Source: Nocardia veterana NBRC 100344
GTDB lineage: Bacteria > Actinomycetota > Actinomycetes > Mycobacteriales > Mycobacteriaceae
Direction: 5' to 3'
Assembly: GCF_000308855.1 (NCBI RefSeq)
Contig: NZ_BAGM01000083.1
Coordinates: 1 to 64,000, forward strand
Length of the DNA stretch: 64,000 bases
In this document: positions 1 through 11,115 of the stretch, piece after piece
How positions within the stretch are numbered: position 1 is the first letter of the stretch
Layout: each line of letters opens with the position of its first letter
Translations under genes and position numbers: made by a program
Notes under the pieces: model-generated
Seen by the model: the letters and a program-made list of their open reading frames with translations, nothing else
Told to the model about the DNA's origin: nothing
Database searches by the model: none

Positions 1-441
1 CTCTTCCACAGGGGCCGCGGGCTTGTTCAGACGAGCAAAGGGCTGCACCCGGCGCAGCTCCGGCCGCAGGTCGGGTATCGAAGGACATCCGCTCATGCCG
101 CTGGGCGCGCGTTCACCCGAGCCGTCCGGCAGCCTCCCGGCGGCCGCAACGCCGGATCGGTGTGTCGCGTCAACAGCACAGCAACTCCATGCCGCCGGGC
201 ATCCGCCCCAAAGAAGGCGACAGAACACCCGGCGGCCCATTCCTCCAAAAAGGGGACATCGAACTAGAAGCCGGCTCATCCACGACTATGCTCCGTTCCG
301 CTCCCCGACTGCCACAGCGCCAGTCGCCGGTGCCGGCCACTGGGCACGCAACACACGCCACCCAAACCCGTCCACACGGGCGAAAGGTGTGCCTGCAACC
401 GATCCTCAGGAGCTAGCCCGAACGGCAAAATCAGTCGCCCT

Positions 442-462
442 ACAGGACGTCCACAGGACGTC
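442..462. repeat. Tandem 11-bp direct repeat upstream of ku
   Basis: ACAGGACGTC occurs at 442-451 and again at 453-462, a period of 11 bases or one helical turn. A partial third copy (ACAGGTCC) follows. The unit contains the palindrome GGACGTCC. It lies about 115 bases before ku and could be a regulator site; no known motif was recognised. Confidence 0.45.
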
Positions 463-564
463 ACAGGTCCACAAACGACAACAAACAGCAACCGGCAACA
501 CTCATCAACAACCACGAACCCGCAGGTCGCGCCGCTTCGCCGGACAAAACCAACCGGTCATCAG

Positions 565-576
565 TAGCATCGAAGG
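565..576 (+). promoter_or_regulatory. Leaderless -10 element of ku
   Basis: TAGCAT at 565-570 fits the actinobacterial -10 pattern TANNNT and is followed by exactly six bases before the ku ATG. This is the spacing expected if transcription starts at the A of the start codon. Confidence 0.5.
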
Positions 577-1542
577 ATGCGATCGATCTGGAAGGGTTCC
601 ATCGCGTTCGGGCTGGTGAATGTCCCGGTGAAGGTTTACACCGCCACCGAGGACCATGACATCAGGTTTCATCAGGTCCACGCCAAGGACGGCGGACGGA
701 TCAAATACGACCGTGTCTGCACCGTGTGCGGGCAGTCGGTTGCCTTTGCCGATATCGACAAGGCCTACGAATCGCCGGAGGGCGACAAGGTCATTCTGAC
801 GGACGAGGATTTCGCGAAGCTGCCGGTCGCCGAGAAGCACGAGATTCCGGTGTTGCAGTTCGTGCCGTCCGAACAGATCGATCCGATCCTGTTCGATCGC
901 AGCTATTACCTCGAGCCCGATTCCACTACGCCGAAGGCCTACGTGCTGCTGGCGAAGACGCTCGATCAGGTCGACCGGGTGGCGTTGGTGCATTTCACAC
1001 TGCGGCAGAAGACGCGCTTGGCGGCGCTGCGGGTGCGCGACGGCGTGCTGGTGTTGCAGACGCTGCTGTGGCCGGACGAGGTGCGGGCCGCGGAGTTCGA
1101 ATCGCTGGACGATGTCGCGGCCCCGCGGTCTCAGGAGGTCGCGATGGCGACCACGCTGGTCGACAGTATGTCCGAGGATTTCGACCCCGACCAGTACACC
1201 GACGAATATCAGATCGAGCTGAAGAAGCTGCTCGACGAGGCGATCGAATCGGGTTCGGATCGGGTGACCCGGCACGAAGAGGCCGAACCCGCCCAGATGG
1301 ATGCCGAGGTTGTCGATCTGGTGGCGGCGTTGCAGCGCAGTCTGGAGGCGACCGGGCGTGGCGGCGAATCCGGCGGAAAGTCCGGCCGCGGTGGGCGTGC
1401 GGCGAAATCCACGTCGAAATCCACGGCCAAGGCGACGACGAAGCGCGCGGCGGCGAAATCCTCGAGCACGCGATCCGGCACCAAATCGACCGCGAAGAAG
1501 GCGGCTCCCAAGGCTACCAAGCAGACTCGCAAGGGCGCTTAG
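577..1542 (+). CDS. ku: Non-homologous end-joining DNA-binding protein Ku
   Basis: Bacterial Ku forms a homodimeric ring on double-strand DNA ends and recruits ligase LigD. The 321-residue product opens with MRSIWKGSIAFGLVNVPVKV, the classic bacterial Ku start, and carries the Ku core (beta-barrel and bridge) over roughly residues 1-250. The last 55 or so residues are a Lys/Ala/Ser/Thr-rich, histone-H1-like tail, common in actinobacterial Ku and thought to aid DNA threading and LigD contact. ATG 577 is preferred because the conserved MRS(I)WKG motif starts there and a -10 hexamer lies six bases upstream. No ligD is next to it in this window. The gene stands alone, followed by an RDD gene on the same strand. 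Confidence 0.95.
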   Translation: MRSIWKGSIAFGLVNVPVKVYTATEDHDIRFHQVHAKDGGRIKYDRVCTVCGQSVAFADIDKAYESPEGDKVILTDEDFAKLPVAEKHEIPVLQFVPSEQIDPILFDRSYYLEPDSTTPKAYVLLAKTLDQVDRVALVHFTLRQKTRLAALRVRDGVLVLQTLLWPDEVRAAEFESLDDVAAPRSQEVAMATTLVDSMSEDFDPDQYTDEYQIELKKLLDEAIESGSDRVTRHEEAEPAQMDAEVVDLVAALQRSLEATGRGGESGGKSGRGGRAAKSTSKSTAKATTKRAAAKSSSTRSGTKSTAKKAAPKATKQTRKGA

Positions 1543-1679
1543 GGCGAAATCCCGCCCACCGATGCGGGATCGGGATCAACCGCCCCGTGGTCGCCGATTC
1601 CGGCAATCGTGAGATATCCGACTGATTCGGCGCGCCGATCGCGCGCGGGTCGGCCATACTTTGGCGGGGCCTGGCGGTT

Positions 1680-1689
1680 ACCGTACGGT
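1680..1689. promoter_or_regulatory. Palindrome upstream of the RDD gene
   Basis: ACCGTACGGT is a perfect 10-bp palindrome about 70 bases before the RDD start. A -10-like TACTTT lies just upstream near 1657-1662, so the palindrome falls close to a likely transcription start. A related inverted repeat (CCGTAC-N4-GTACGG) lies at 20869-20884. Confidence 0.3.
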
Positions 1690-1757
1690 GCAATCACAGT
1701 TCGACCCGGTCGGGGCCCGGATCGTCCCCGTACCACCAGCTTCCGGAGGAACCACAT

Positions 1758-2531
1758 ATGACCAACCCGTCGGACCCGTACGGCCAGCAGCCAGGGCAGC
1801 CGGGCTACGGGTACCCGCCCCCGGGCCCGCAGCCGGGATACGGCGCTCCCCCGCCCGGGTACGGAGCGCCGCAGCCGGCCTACGGTGCCCCGCAGCCCGG
1901 CTACGGGCAGCCCGGATACGGCACCCCGCCGCCGGGATACGGTGCGGGACAACCCAATTACGGTGCGCAGCCGCCGGCCGGCTATCCGCCCGCCGGACCC
2001 GGCTACGGATATCCGCAACCCGGATTCGGGCCGCAGGCACCGTACGCGAGCTGGTTTCAGCGGGTCGGCGGCTACCTGGTCGACGGACTGATCATCGGCG
2101 TTCCGGGCGGCATCTTCTATCTGGTCGCCGCCCTGGCGGGGACCTCCGATGTGCACTGCACCTTCGACGACAGTTCGTACAGCAGCAGCTATTCCGTCGA
2201 TTCGAGTTGTACCGGTGGCGGTTTCACCGGGCTCGGCATCGCGATGATGTTGATCGCGGTCGTGCTGTGGGCGGCGATCGGCCTGTATCTGATCTATCTC
2301 GAGGGAACCACCGGCCAGACGCCGGGTAAGAAGCTCGTCGGCATCCGCGTGATCAAGGAGGTCGACGGCCAGGTTCTCGGCTTCGGAATGGCGTTCGTGC
2401 GCAAGCTCTGCCACATCCTCGACAACGCCCTGTGCGGTCTCGGCTACCTCTGGCCGCTGTGGGACGAGAAGAAGCAGACCTTCGCCGACAAGATCATCGG
2501 CACCATCGTGGTGCAGGCGCCGCCGCAGTAG
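1758..2531 (+). CDS. RDD family membrane protein with Pro/Gly/Tyr-rich N-terminus
   Basis: The 257-residue product begins with about 95 residues of PGYG-, PPGYGA- and QPGYG-type repeats, a low-complexity cytoplasmic segment common in actinobacterial membrane proteins. A C-terminal RDD domain follows (about 97-250). RASWFQ-type entry is replaced by YASWFQRVGGYLVDG, then there are about three hydrophobic segments and a GQTPGKKLVGIRV motif, the hallmark of RDD proteins. Cys pairs in the extracellular loop (about 132 and 154) could form a disulfide. ATG 1758 follows GGAGGAA with seven-base spacing. Function is not established; RDD proteins have been linked to transport and envelope roles. A strong terminator follows. 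Confidence 0.85.
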   Translation: MTNPSDPYGQQPGQPGYGYPPPGPQPGYGAPPPGYGAPQPAYGAPQPGYGQPGYGTPPPGYGAGQPNYGAQPPAGYPPAGPGYGYPQPGFGPQAPYASWFQRVGGYLVDGLIIGVPGGIFYLVAALAGTSDVHCTFDDSSYSSSYSVDSSCTGGGFTGLGIAMMLIAVVLWAAIGLYLIYLEGTTGQTPGKKLVGIRVIKEVDGQVLGFGMAFVRKLCHILDNALCGLGYLWPLWDEKKQTFADKIIGTIVVQAPPQ

Positions 2532-2543
2532 CCGGCAGCTCCG

Positions 2544-2586
2544 ACGGCCCCGTTGCTCGGTCACGAGCGGCGGGGCCGTTGTTTTT
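2544..2586. terminator. Rho-independent terminator between convergent genes
   Basis: ACGGCCCCG (2544-2552) pairs perfectly with CGGGGCCGT (2571-2579). An inner GCTCG/CGAGC stem sits inside, and a TTGTTTTT tract follows on the plus strand. It ends the RDD gene and lies directly against the stop codon of the convergent acyl-CoA dehydrogenase. Confidence 0.85.
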
Positions 2587-3848
2587 CAGATCCCCTTCGG
2601 CGCCTGCGACGGCATGTACCCGAACAGGTAGCCCGCCACCCGGCGCATCTGAATCTCCTCCGCCCCCTCGGTGATTCGATACCGGCGGTGGTGACGGTAG
2701 ATGTGTTCGAACGGCTGATGGCGCGAATATCCGAGCCCGCCGTAGATCTGCATGGCGCGGTCGGCCGCCTCACAACACAATCGATTGGCCCAGTAGTTGC
2801 ACATCGAGACCTGTTCCGACGCGGCGAAGGTGCCGTAGCGGTCCATCGTCCACGCCGTCTTGTGCACGAGGGTGCGCAGCATCTCGCACTGGGTGTGCAA
2901 TTCGACCAAGGGGAACTGGATCGCCTGGTTCTCGGCCAGCGCCTTACCGAAAGGCTTGCGCTGCTTGGCATATTCCACGGCTCGATCGATGCAGTACTGC
3001 GCCGCGCCCAGGCTCGACGCCGCCTGGCGGATGCGGTTCTCGTTGAAGAAATGCTGAACCACGGCCAGCCCGCGCCCTTCGGGTCCGAAAACCGCATCCT
3101 CGCCGACACGCACATCCCGCAACGTGACTCGCCCGTGGTCGGTCGGCATGTTGAACGTCCACAAATACTCCTCGACTGTGAACCCGCGGGTGTCCGGCGG
3201 CACCAGGAAGGCGGTGATGCCGATGGCGTCACCCGGTTGACCGGCGGTCCGCGCGAAGATCAGATCGGCGTCCGCGCTGTGAATGCCGGTGTTCCAGGTC
3301 TTTTCGCCGTTCAGGACCCAGCCGCTACCGTCGCGCACCGCCCGGGTTTCCATATGCGTGGCGTCGGAGCCGTGCTCGGGTTCGGTGATGCCGAAGGCGA
3401 AGAATTTCGTCCCGGCCGCCAAACCCTCCACCCACTCGGATTTCTGCTGAGACGAACCGTATTCGAGCATCAACATCAGGCCGACGTTGTTGGCGACGAC
3501 GGCATGTTCGTTCTGCAGATCGCAGTGCAGCCCCAGTCCGCGGCGGGCCAGGTGTTCCCGGATGACGGCCATATCGAGATTGGTTCCGCCGCGGCCGCCG
3601 TATTCGGGTGGGAAGGCGTAGCGGTAGTGTCCGGCGGCGTCGGCGCGCCGCCGCGCCCGTGCCAGTAGCTCCTCCCACTCGGCGCTGGGTAAACCGCCCC
3701 GGTCCCAGTCGGTGCGGGCGTCCTCGCGGCGGTGATCGAAGAAGCGGATGTTGTCGTTCTCGCGCTCGAGCGGCACGATTTCGCTCTCGATGAAGGCATC
3801 GAGTTCGGCGAGATAGTCGGTCAGCTCTCGGGGAATATCGAAATCCAC
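2586..3848 (-). CDS. Acyl-CoA dehydrogenase
   Basis: FAD enzyme of the acyl-CoA dehydrogenase family, oxidising an acyl-CoA to the trans-2-enoyl-CoA. The product has the helical N-terminal domain, the FAD/substrate motif ITEPEHGSDA, and a C-terminal domain with GGLGYSRH and RITEGAEEIQ, where the Glu-rich segment matches the catalytic-base region of the family. The GTG at 3848 is chosen (420 residues) because GTAGGAG lies six bases before it and the conserved VDFDIPRELTDYL begins there. A GTG at 3929 would add 27 low-complexity residues with no clear binding site. M. tuberculosis has fadE15 beside its suf operon, so this may be the positional counterpart. Substrate is unknown. Confidence 0.9.
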   Translation of the reverse strand: MDFDIPRELTDYLAELDAFIESEIVPLERENDNIRFFDHRREDARTDWDRGGLPSAEWEELLARARRRADAAGHYRYAFPPEYGGRGGTNLDMAVIREHLARRGLGLHCDLQNEHAVVANNVGLMLMLEYGSSQQKSEWVEGLAAGTKFFAFGITEPEHGSDATHMETRAVRDGSGWVLNGEKTWNTGIHSADADLIFARTAGQPGDAIGITAFLVPPDTRGFTVEEYLWTFNMPTDHGRVTLRDVRVGEDAVFGPEGRGLAVVQHFFNENRIRQAASSLGAAQYCIDRAVEYAKQRKPFGKALAENQAIQFPLVELHTQCEMLRTLVHKTAWTMDRYGTFAASEQVSMCNYWANRLCCEAADRAMQIYGGLGYSRHQPFEHIYRHHRRYRITEGAEEIQMRRVAGYLFGYMPSQAPKGI

Positions 3849-4005
3849 TGCCGCTCCTACCGTTTCGCGCGGAGCCGGACGGCACATGCGTTCCGGTGGC
3901 CGCTCGCGGTTGTCGTTCGCGGAACTCACGATAACGTGCCCGGCCGGGTGTCGGTGCTGAACAACGGGAGGAGCAGCGGGATTTCGAACTCGTGCCGGAC
4001 AGGCC

Positions 4006-4039
4006 GACGGCCGGCCCGGATATCCGGGCCGGCCGTCGA
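4006..4039. terminator. 34-bp perfect palindrome, probable terminator
   Basis: Bases 4006-4022 are the exact reverse complement of 4023-4039, giving a 17-bp GC-rich stem centred on GATATC. It lies 23 bases past the stop of the DUF4189 gene, so it most likely ends that transcript, although no T-tract follows on the minus strand. Confidence 0.7.
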
Positions 4040-4061
4040 GACCGAAGGAATCGAATCGAGA

Positions 4062-4496
4062 TCAGCGTGCGTTGGCGGTGCAGCTGCTCAAGGCGATGGT
4101 GGCCGGGCGCGGGCTGGCACTGCCCAGATCCGGGAACGGCGGAGCGCTCAAACCCAGAAAATCCCGAGCTTGCTTCTCGGCTTCGGTCTGGGTCGGACCC
4201 CAGCCGACGGCGATCCGGCCGTCGGCGCCCTGCGCCACCGCGCCACAGCCATTGCTGAAGTCGAGAATGACCCGGCAGTCACCGCGACCGCAATGCGCCT
4301 TGGCCGCCGCATCCGCGCTCGGCGCGTCCGCGTAGTTGGCGGCCGCGGCCACCACTCCGGTGCTGTCGGAGAACGCGATCGCGCCGTGCAGGTCGCCGGC
4401 GGCCTGCGCCGAGCCGGCAGCGCCCACCGTGAGCGCCGCACCGGCGAGTGCCGCGGCGGCCGCCGCCTGCGCTCGCCGCGAAAACATCTGAGACAT
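4062..4496 (-). CDS. Secreted DUF4189 domain protein
   Basis: A 144-residue product with a signal peptide (MSQMFSRRAQ, then an Ala-rich hydrophobic run ending at a likely AQA cleavage site near residue 32). The mature part has the DUF4189 pattern: GAIAFSDSTG, Ala-rich segment, C-GRGDCRVILDFSNGCGAVAQG, then GWGPTQTEAE. Four Cys residues (two in HCGRGDC, one in NGC, one in SSC) suggest two disulfides. ATG 4496 is preferred because it places the signal peptide at the N-terminus; the open frame continues upstream to 4628 without signal-like sequence. The family is frequent in Nocardia and mycobacteria and has no assigned function. Confidence 0.8.
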   Translation of the reverse strand: MSQMFSRRAQAAAAAALAGAALTVGAAGSAQAAGDLHGAIAFSDSTGVVAAAANYADAPSADAAAKAHCGRGDCRVILDFSNGCGAVAQGADGRIAVGWGPTQTEAEKQARDFLGLSAPPFPDLGSASPRPATIALSSCTANAR

Positions 4497-4605
4497 CCGT
4501 GAATCCACCCCGATCAACTCTGCGTAACCGACGCAGCCGATCCTGCTCCACGAGGGCCTCGTATGTCCAATTCGTGAACCGGACGGCCGGTTTCGCGTTG
4601 TCGTA

Positions 4606-5004
4606 TCAGACGGTGAAGCCCAGGGCACGCAACTGTTCGCGGCCGTCGTCGGTGATCTTGTCCGGGCCCCACGGCGGCATCCAGACCCAGTTGATCTTCA
4701 GGTCCTCCACCAGACCGCTGCGCACCAGCGCGTTGCGCGACTGATCCTCGATCACGTCGGTCAGCGGGCAGGCCGCGGACGTGAGAGTCATATCGAGCAC
4801 CGCGACCTCGTCCTCGAGGCGCATACCGTAGACCAGACCGAGATCCACCACATTGATCCCGAGTTCGGGGTCGACGACATCGCGCATCGCCTCTTCCATA
4901 TCCTCGAGCAGGGCGATCTGTTCCTGGCTGAGCTCCTGCTGCGGAGCCTCCGTGTTCGTCGGCTGCTCGGTGCTCGGCTGTTCGGTTGCCGGCGTCTCAC
5001 TCAT
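4606..5004 (-). CDS. sufT: Fe-S assembly factor SufT (MIP18/DUF59 family)
   Basis: Accessory factor for maturation of iron-sulfur proteins; MIP18-family proteins help deliver clusters to targets. The 132-residue product has an acidic, Gln/Thr/Pro-rich N-terminus (about 1-30), then the MIP18 domain with DPELGINVVDLGLVYG and the Cys-containing TSAACPLTD loop. It ends with PPWGPDKITDDGR, typical of actinobacterial SufT. ATG 5004 overlaps the last eight bases of sufU, so the two are probably translationally coupled. It is the last gene of the suf operon, as in M. tuberculosis (Rv1466). Confidence 0.92.
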   Translation of the reverse strand: MSETPATEQPSTEQPTNTEAPQQELSQEQIALLEDMEEAMRDVVDPELGINVVDLGLVYGMRLEDEVAVLDMTLTSAACPLTDVIEDQSRNALVRSGLVEDLKINWVWMPPWGPDKITDDGREQLRALGFTV

Positions 5005-5494
5005 GACGTTCCCCATCGTTTCCGGACCCGTTGCCCATGGTCCGCTTGGTCTCTTCGGCCGAGGTGATCCGGACCACCGCATCCTTGAATGCCATCCAGC
5101 CCAGCAGCGCGCATTTCACGCGCGCGGGATACTTCGAGACCCCCGCCAGGGCGATACCGTCGCCGATGACGTCCTCGTCGCCCTCGACCGTGCCGCGGCT
5201 CGAGATCATCTCGTTGTAGGAGTCGACCACCTTCAGCGCCTGCTGCACGGGCTGGCCGATGACCTGATCGGTGAGGATCGAGGTCGCGGCCTGGCTGATC
5301 GAACAGCCCTGCCCGTCGTAGGACACATCGGCCACATCACCGTTGTCGTCGATGTGCACCCGGAGCGTCACCTCGTCACCGCAGGTCGGGTTGACGTGAT
5401 GCACTTCGGCACCGAACGGCTCCCGCAACCCGCGGTGATGCGGATGCTTGTAGTGGTCCAGGATCACTTCCTGGTACATCTGTTCCATACGCAT
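4997..5494 (-). CDS. sufU: SufU Zn-dependent sulfur transfer protein
   Basis: SufU receives persulfide sulfur from the SufS cysteine desulfurase and passes it to SufBCD. The 165-residue product starts MRMEQMYQEVILDHYKHP, and has the three conserved Cys (PTCGDE, GQGCSIS and KCALLGW) plus Asp that bind zinc in the Gram-positive type. It has the SufU-type insertion between the second and third Cys and lacks the IscU His-Lys-Cys scaffold signature. The last 20 residues are variable and polar. ATG 5494 or 5488 could both serve. It sits 46 bases after sufS. Confidence 0.93.
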   Translation of the reverse strand: MRMEQMYQEVILDHYKHPHHRGLREPFGAEVHHVNPTCGDEVTLRVHIDDNGDVADVSYDGQGCSISQAATSILTDQVIGQPVQQALKVVDSYNEMISSRGTVEGDEDVIGDGIALAGVSKYPARVKCALLGWMAFKDAVVRITSAEETKRTMGNGSGNDGERHE

Positions 5495-5540
5495 TGCGAA
5501 ATCTCACGCCCCGTTCACTGGTCGCTCGCGCTCACCGGAT

Positions 5541-7578
<2,038 letters not shown>

Positions 7579-7629
7579 TGCATTCCTTCTGGGCTGATGG
7601 AGGTTTCGGGCTGCCGGGACGCGTCGGTG

Positions 7630-8823
7630 CTACGCACCGATGGCGGCGAGTTCGGCCTCGATGGCCGACTCCAGCCGCTCCCGGATCTCGACGACCGCGA
7701 TCTTCTGGATGATCTCGTGGAAGAAACCACGCACCACCAGACGGCGGGCGGCCTCCTCCGGAATACCGCGAGCACGCAGGTAGAACAGCTGCTCATCGTC
7801 GAATCGGCCCGTCGCCGAGGCGTGTCCGGCGCCGAGGATCTCGCCGGTCTCGATCTCGAGGTTCGGCACCGAGTCGGCGCGGGCGCCGTCGGTGAGGACC
7901 AGATTGCGATTGGCCTCGTAGGTGTCGGTGCCCTCGGCCTCGGCACGGATCAGCACGTCGCCGACCCAGACGGTGTGCGCGTCGGGCTTGTCCGAACTGG
8001 GATCGCCCTGCAGCGCACCCTTGTACAGCACATTGGACTTGCAGTGCGGCTGCGCGTGGTCGACCAGCAGGCGCTGCTCGAAATGCTGGCCGTCGTCGGC
8101 GAAGTACAGGCCGAGCAGTTCGGCGTCGCCGCCGGGGCCGTCGTAGCGCACGGTCGCGGTCAGGCGCACCAGATCACCACCGAGGGTGACGTCGGTGTGC
8201 CGCAGCACGGCATCGCGACCCAGCTTGGCGTGATGGGCGGTGACGTGCACGGCGTCGTCGGCCCAGTCCTGGACCGCGACCACGGTCAGCTTGGCGCTGT
8301 CACCGAGCACGAATTCCACATTCTCGGCGTAGGTTCCGCTGCCACGCTGATCGATCACCACGGTCGCGACCGCGAAGTTGCCGAGCCGGATCTGCAGATG
8401 ACCGAACGCCGTCTTGTCCGCACCGGGACCGGTGACCCGGACGACGACCGGGCGGTCCACCTCGGTCTCGGCGCCGACCGACACCACGGTCGCCTGCTCG
8501 AAGCCCGAATAAGCCTGGGCGGCAACGCGATCGGTGGGCACGCCGCCGGCGCCGAGCCGGGGGTCGTCGCGGCCGACGGTCTCGACCGTCACACCGTCGA
8601 TCGCGGCGCCGTCGACGGCGCCCACCTCGATGCCGGCCCGGCCGTCACGCACGGCGGTGCCGTCGTGCAGACCGCGCAGCCGGCGCAGCGGGGTGAACCG
8701 CCACGCCTCGTCGTGGGCCGAGGGCACCTCGAAGGCGGCCACGTCGAACGAGGCGAACAGCTCACCCTTGTTGACGGCCGGCACGCGGGCCTCGCCCGCG
8801 ACAGCAACGTTCTCGACCGGCAT
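7630..8823 (-). CDS. sufD: SufD subunit of the Fe-S scaffold
   Basis: Scaffold partner of SufB in the SufBC2D complex. The 397-residue product has an N-terminal helical part and a right-handed beta-helix core. Its C-terminal region reads GHASATGRFDDEQLFYLRARGI, in pieces the SufB/SufD family signature ending in RGFFHEII. ATG 8823 (MPVENVAV) shares its A with the TGA stop of sufB, a TGATG junction typical of coupled translation. The open frame extends upstream but only as a shadow of sufB. Confidence 0.94.
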   Translation of the reverse strand: MPVENVAVAGEARVPAVNKGELFASFDVAAFEVPSAHDEAWRFTPLRRLRGLHDGTAVRDGRAGIEVGAVDGAAIDGVTVETVGRDDPRLGAGGVPTDRVAAQAYSGFEQATVVSVGAETEVDRPVVVRVTGPGADKTAFGHLQIRLGNFAVATVVIDQRGSGTYAENVEFVLGDSAKLTVVAVQDWADDAVHVTAHHAKLGRDAVLRHTDVTLGGDLVRLTATVRYDGPGGDAELLGLYFADDGQHFEQRLLVDHAQPHCKSNVLYKGALQGDPSSDKPDAHTVWVGDVLIRAEAEGTDTYEANRNLVLTDGARADSVPNLEIETGEILGAGHASATGRFDDEQLFYLRARGIPEEAARRLVVRGFFHEIIQKIAVVEIRERLESAIEAELAAIGA

Positions 8824-10283
8824 CAGCCGACCGCTCCTTCCATCTGCAGCTCGATGAGCCGGTTCAGTTCCAGCGCGTACTCCATCGGCAATTCCTTGGC
8901 GATCGGCTCGACGAAGCCGCGCACCACCATCGCCATCGCCTCGTCCTCGGTGAGGCCGCGGCTCATCAGGTAGAACAGCTGATCCTCGGACACCTTCGAG
9001 ACGGTGGCCTCGTGGCCCATCGTCACGTCGTCCTCGCGGATGTCGACATAGGGGTAGGTGTCGGAGCGGCTGATCGTATCCACCAGCAGCGCATCGCATT
9101 TCACGGTCGACTTGGAGCCGTGCGCACCCTTGTTGACCTGGACCAGGCCACGATAGGAGGCCCGGCCGCCACCGCGCGCGACCGACTTCGACACGATGGT
9201 CGACGAGGTGTGCGGCGCCAGGTGCAGCATCTTGGCGCCGGTGTCCTGGTGCTGGCCCTCACCGGCGAACGCCACCGAGAGCACCTCGCCCTTGGCGTGC
9301 TCACCGGTCATCCACACCGCGGGGTACTTCATGGTGACCTTGGAACCGATATTGCCGTCGATCCACTCCATGGTCGCGCCCGCGCCCGCCTTGGCCCGCT
9401 TGGTGACCAGGTTGTAGACGTTGTTCGACCAGTTCTGGATGGTGGTGTAGCGGCAGCGGCCCCCGTCCTTGACGATGATCTCCACGACCGCCGAGTGCAG
9501 CGAGTCCGACTTGTAGATCGGCGCGGTACAACCCTCGACGTAGTGCACGTACGCGCCCTCGTCGACGATGATCAGTGTGCGCTCGAACTGGCCCATGTTC
9601 TCGGTGTTGATCCGGAAGTAGGCCTGCAGCGGGATGTCGACGTGCACGCCCGGCGGCACGTAGATGAACGAGCCACCCGACCACACCGCGGTGTTCAGCG
9701 CGGAGAACTTGTTGTCACCGGCCGGAATGACCGAACCGAAGTACTGCTGGAAGATCTCCGGGTGCTCGCGCAGACCGGTGTCGGTGTCGAGGAAGATCAC
9801 GCCCTGAGACTCGAGGTCTTCGCGGATCTGGTGGTAGACCACCTCCGACTCGTACTGGGCGGCCACACCGGCGACCAGGCGCTGCTTCTCCGCCTCCGGG
9901 ATGCCCAGCTTGTCGTAGGTGTTCTTGATGTCCTCGGGCAGATCTTCCCAGCTCTCGGCCTGCTTCTCGGTCGAGCGCACGAAGTACTTGATGTTGTCGA
10001 AGTCGATGCCCTCGAGATTGGAGCCCCAGTTCGGCATCGGCTTGCGGTCGAAGATCCGCAGCGCCTTGAGGCGGATGTCGAGCATCCACTCCGGCTCGTT
10101 CTTCTTCGCCGAGATATCGCGCACGACGTCCTCGGACAGGCCGCGCTTGGCGCTGGCGCCGGCGATATCCGAATCCGCCCAGCCGTAGCCGTAATTACCC
10201 AGCGAGGCGATGGTCTCCTCTTGGGTCAGCGGCTGATTCTGGGGCGCATCGGATTCACGGCTCGCCGTGGTGGTCGACGTCAT
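8823..10283 (-). CDS. sufB: SufB subunit of the Fe-S scaffold
   Basis: Main scaffold protein on which the nascent Fe-S cluster is built. The 486-residue product has the SufB N-terminal part ([12 protein letters not shown]), the core with FVRSTEK and GVFIYVP-like [11 protein letters not shown], the conserved Cys in VEGCTAP, and the C-terminal [20 protein letters not shown]. Unlike M. tuberculosis SufB it carries no intein; its length is that of the bare extein. ATG 10283 follows AGGAGT with five-base spacing and overlaps the sufR stop in an ATGA junction. Confidence 0.97.
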   Translation of the reverse strand: MTSTTTASRESDAPQNQPLTQEETIASLGNYGYGWADSDIAGASAKRGLSEDVVRDISAKKNEPEWMLDIRLKALRIFDRKPMPNWGSNLEGIDFDNIKYFVRSTEKQAESWEDLPEDIKNTYDKLGIPEAEKQRLVAGVAAQYESEVVYHQIREDLESQGVIFLDTDTGLREHPEIFQQYFGSVIPAGDNKFSALNTAVWSGGSFIYVPPGVHVDIPLQAYFRINTENMGQFERTLIIVDEGAYVHYVEGCTAPIYKSDSLHSAVVEIIVKDGGRCRYTTIQNWSNNVYNLVTKRAKAGAGATMEWIDGNIGSKVTMKYPAVWMTGEHAKGEVLSVAFAGEGQHQDTGAKMLHLAPHTSSTIVSKSVARGGGRASYRGLVQVNKGAHGSKSTVKCDALLVDTISRSDTYPYVDIREDDVTMGHEATVSKVSEDQLFYLMSRGLTEDEAMAMVVRGFVEPIAKELPMEYALELNRLIELQMEGAVG

Positions 10284-11056
10284 TCGGCACTCCTTCCGGA
10301 GTCGTTTCGAGCGGCCGTTGCGGGCTGGGCAACGGGGCGGGTGGGCTGAGCGGTGCTCGTAGGGGGAACGGACAGGGGGACGTGGGTGGTGCAGGCGCAA
10401 TCACCGTTGGCGATGGTCGCCAGTCGCTGCACATGGGTGCCGAGCAACTCGCGAAACGCCTCCAGTTCGGCCGCGCACAGCTCCGGGAATTCCTCGGCGA
10501 CATGCGAGACCGGGCAATGATGCTGGCATATCTGCACGCCGGAACCGACCTTGCGGGTGGTCGCGGCGAATCCCGCATCGCTGAACGCCTCGGCGATCTC
10601 GTCGGCCTTGGCCTCGATCTCCACCGGGGTGTGCTGGGCCAGGCGGTCGATACCGGCAACGATGGAACCCACCCGGCGCCGGGCGAATTCCATGATCGCC
10701 GAATCGCCACCGAGTTCACGCAGCTGCCGCATCGCGGCACCGGCCAGATCGTCGTAAGCGTGCCCCAGCCGGCCACGACCGGCCGCGGTCAGCTGGAACT
10801 GCTTGGCGGGACGCCCGCGGCCCTGCTGCTGCCACGGGGCCGAGCGCATCGCCCGCGCCTCGCCGGATTCGATCAGCGCATCCAGGTGCCGGCGCACACC
10901 GGCCGGACTCAGGCCCAGCCGCTGACCGATCGCGGTGGCGGTGATCGGTCCCTCCTCCAGCAACAGCTGGACGACGGCGGCCCGGGTATGTCCCTCACCG
11001 GTGGCGGCCGGGGACGCGGCGACGGACCGGGCGCCCTGCTGACGCTCGGTTTTCAC
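10280..11056 (-). CDS. sufR: Fe-S-dependent repressor SufR of the suf operon
   Basis: DeoR/ArsR-type winged-helix regulator that binds a [4Fe-4S] cluster and represses the suf operon. The helix-turn-helix lies around [20 protein letters not shown]; a GRGRPAK wing follows. The C-terminal half has the cluster Cys set QICQHHC, ELC and DCAC. GTG 11056 (258 residues) is preferred because GGGAG lies six bases before it; a GTG at 11086 would add ten residues but has no binding site and falls inside the operator. The stop overlaps the sufB start (ATGA). Gene order sufR-B-D-C-S-U-T matches mycobacteria, where the counterpart is Rv1460. Confidence 0.93.
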   Translation of the reverse strand: MKTERQQGARSVAASPAATGEGHTRAAVVQLLLEEGPITATAIGQRLGLSPAGVRRHLDALIESGEARAMRSAPWQQQGRGRPAKQFQLTAAGRGRLGHAYDDLAGAAMRQLRELGGDSAIMEFARRRVGSIVAGIDRLAQHTPVEIEAKADEIAEAFSDAGFAATTRKVGSGVQICQHHCPVSHVAEEFPELCAAELEAFRELLGTHVQRLATIANGDCACTTHVPLSVPPTSTAQPTRPVAQPATAARNDSGRSAE

Positions 11057-11082
11057 CTCGTTCTCCCGCAAACCCACGGTTT

Positions 11083-11097
11083 TCACAACATCAGTGT
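11083..11097 (-). promoter_or_regulatory. SufR-type operator in the suf leader
   Basis: On the minus strand the bases read ACACT-GATGT-TGTGA, an inverted repeat with five-base arms and a five-base centre. To my recollection this is exactly the ACACT-N5-TGTGA site reported for mycobacterial SufR. It lies between a -10 candidate (TAGAAT, 11121-11116) and the preferred sufR start. Confidence 0.75.
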
Positions 11098-11115
11098 GAC
11101 GGAATTATTTCCCGC

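Larger units (their letters stand above)
1..576. other. Non-coding stretch upstream of ku
   Basis: No convincing gene is visible here. The open frames on both strands are rich in Arg, Pro and Ser, match no family I recognise and lack ribosome binding sites. The stretch from about 420 to 570 is richer in A than its surroundings and holds a short tandem repeat (442-462) and the ku promoter. The first bases could be the flank of a gene outside the window. Confidence 0.5.

Noticed and set aside
1380..1540. Repeat region at the end of ku.
   Set aside because: It encodes the Lys/Ala-rich tail normal for actinobacterial Ku.
1758..2050. Possible DNA tandem repeat or minisatellite.
   Set aside because: The repetition comes from PGYG-type codons inside the RDD protein and the units vary in sequence.
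7630..9099. A longer sufD beginning at 9099.
   Set aside because: The extra 92 residues are the out-of-frame translation of the sufB 3' end; ATG 8823 gives the family start and a TGATG junction.
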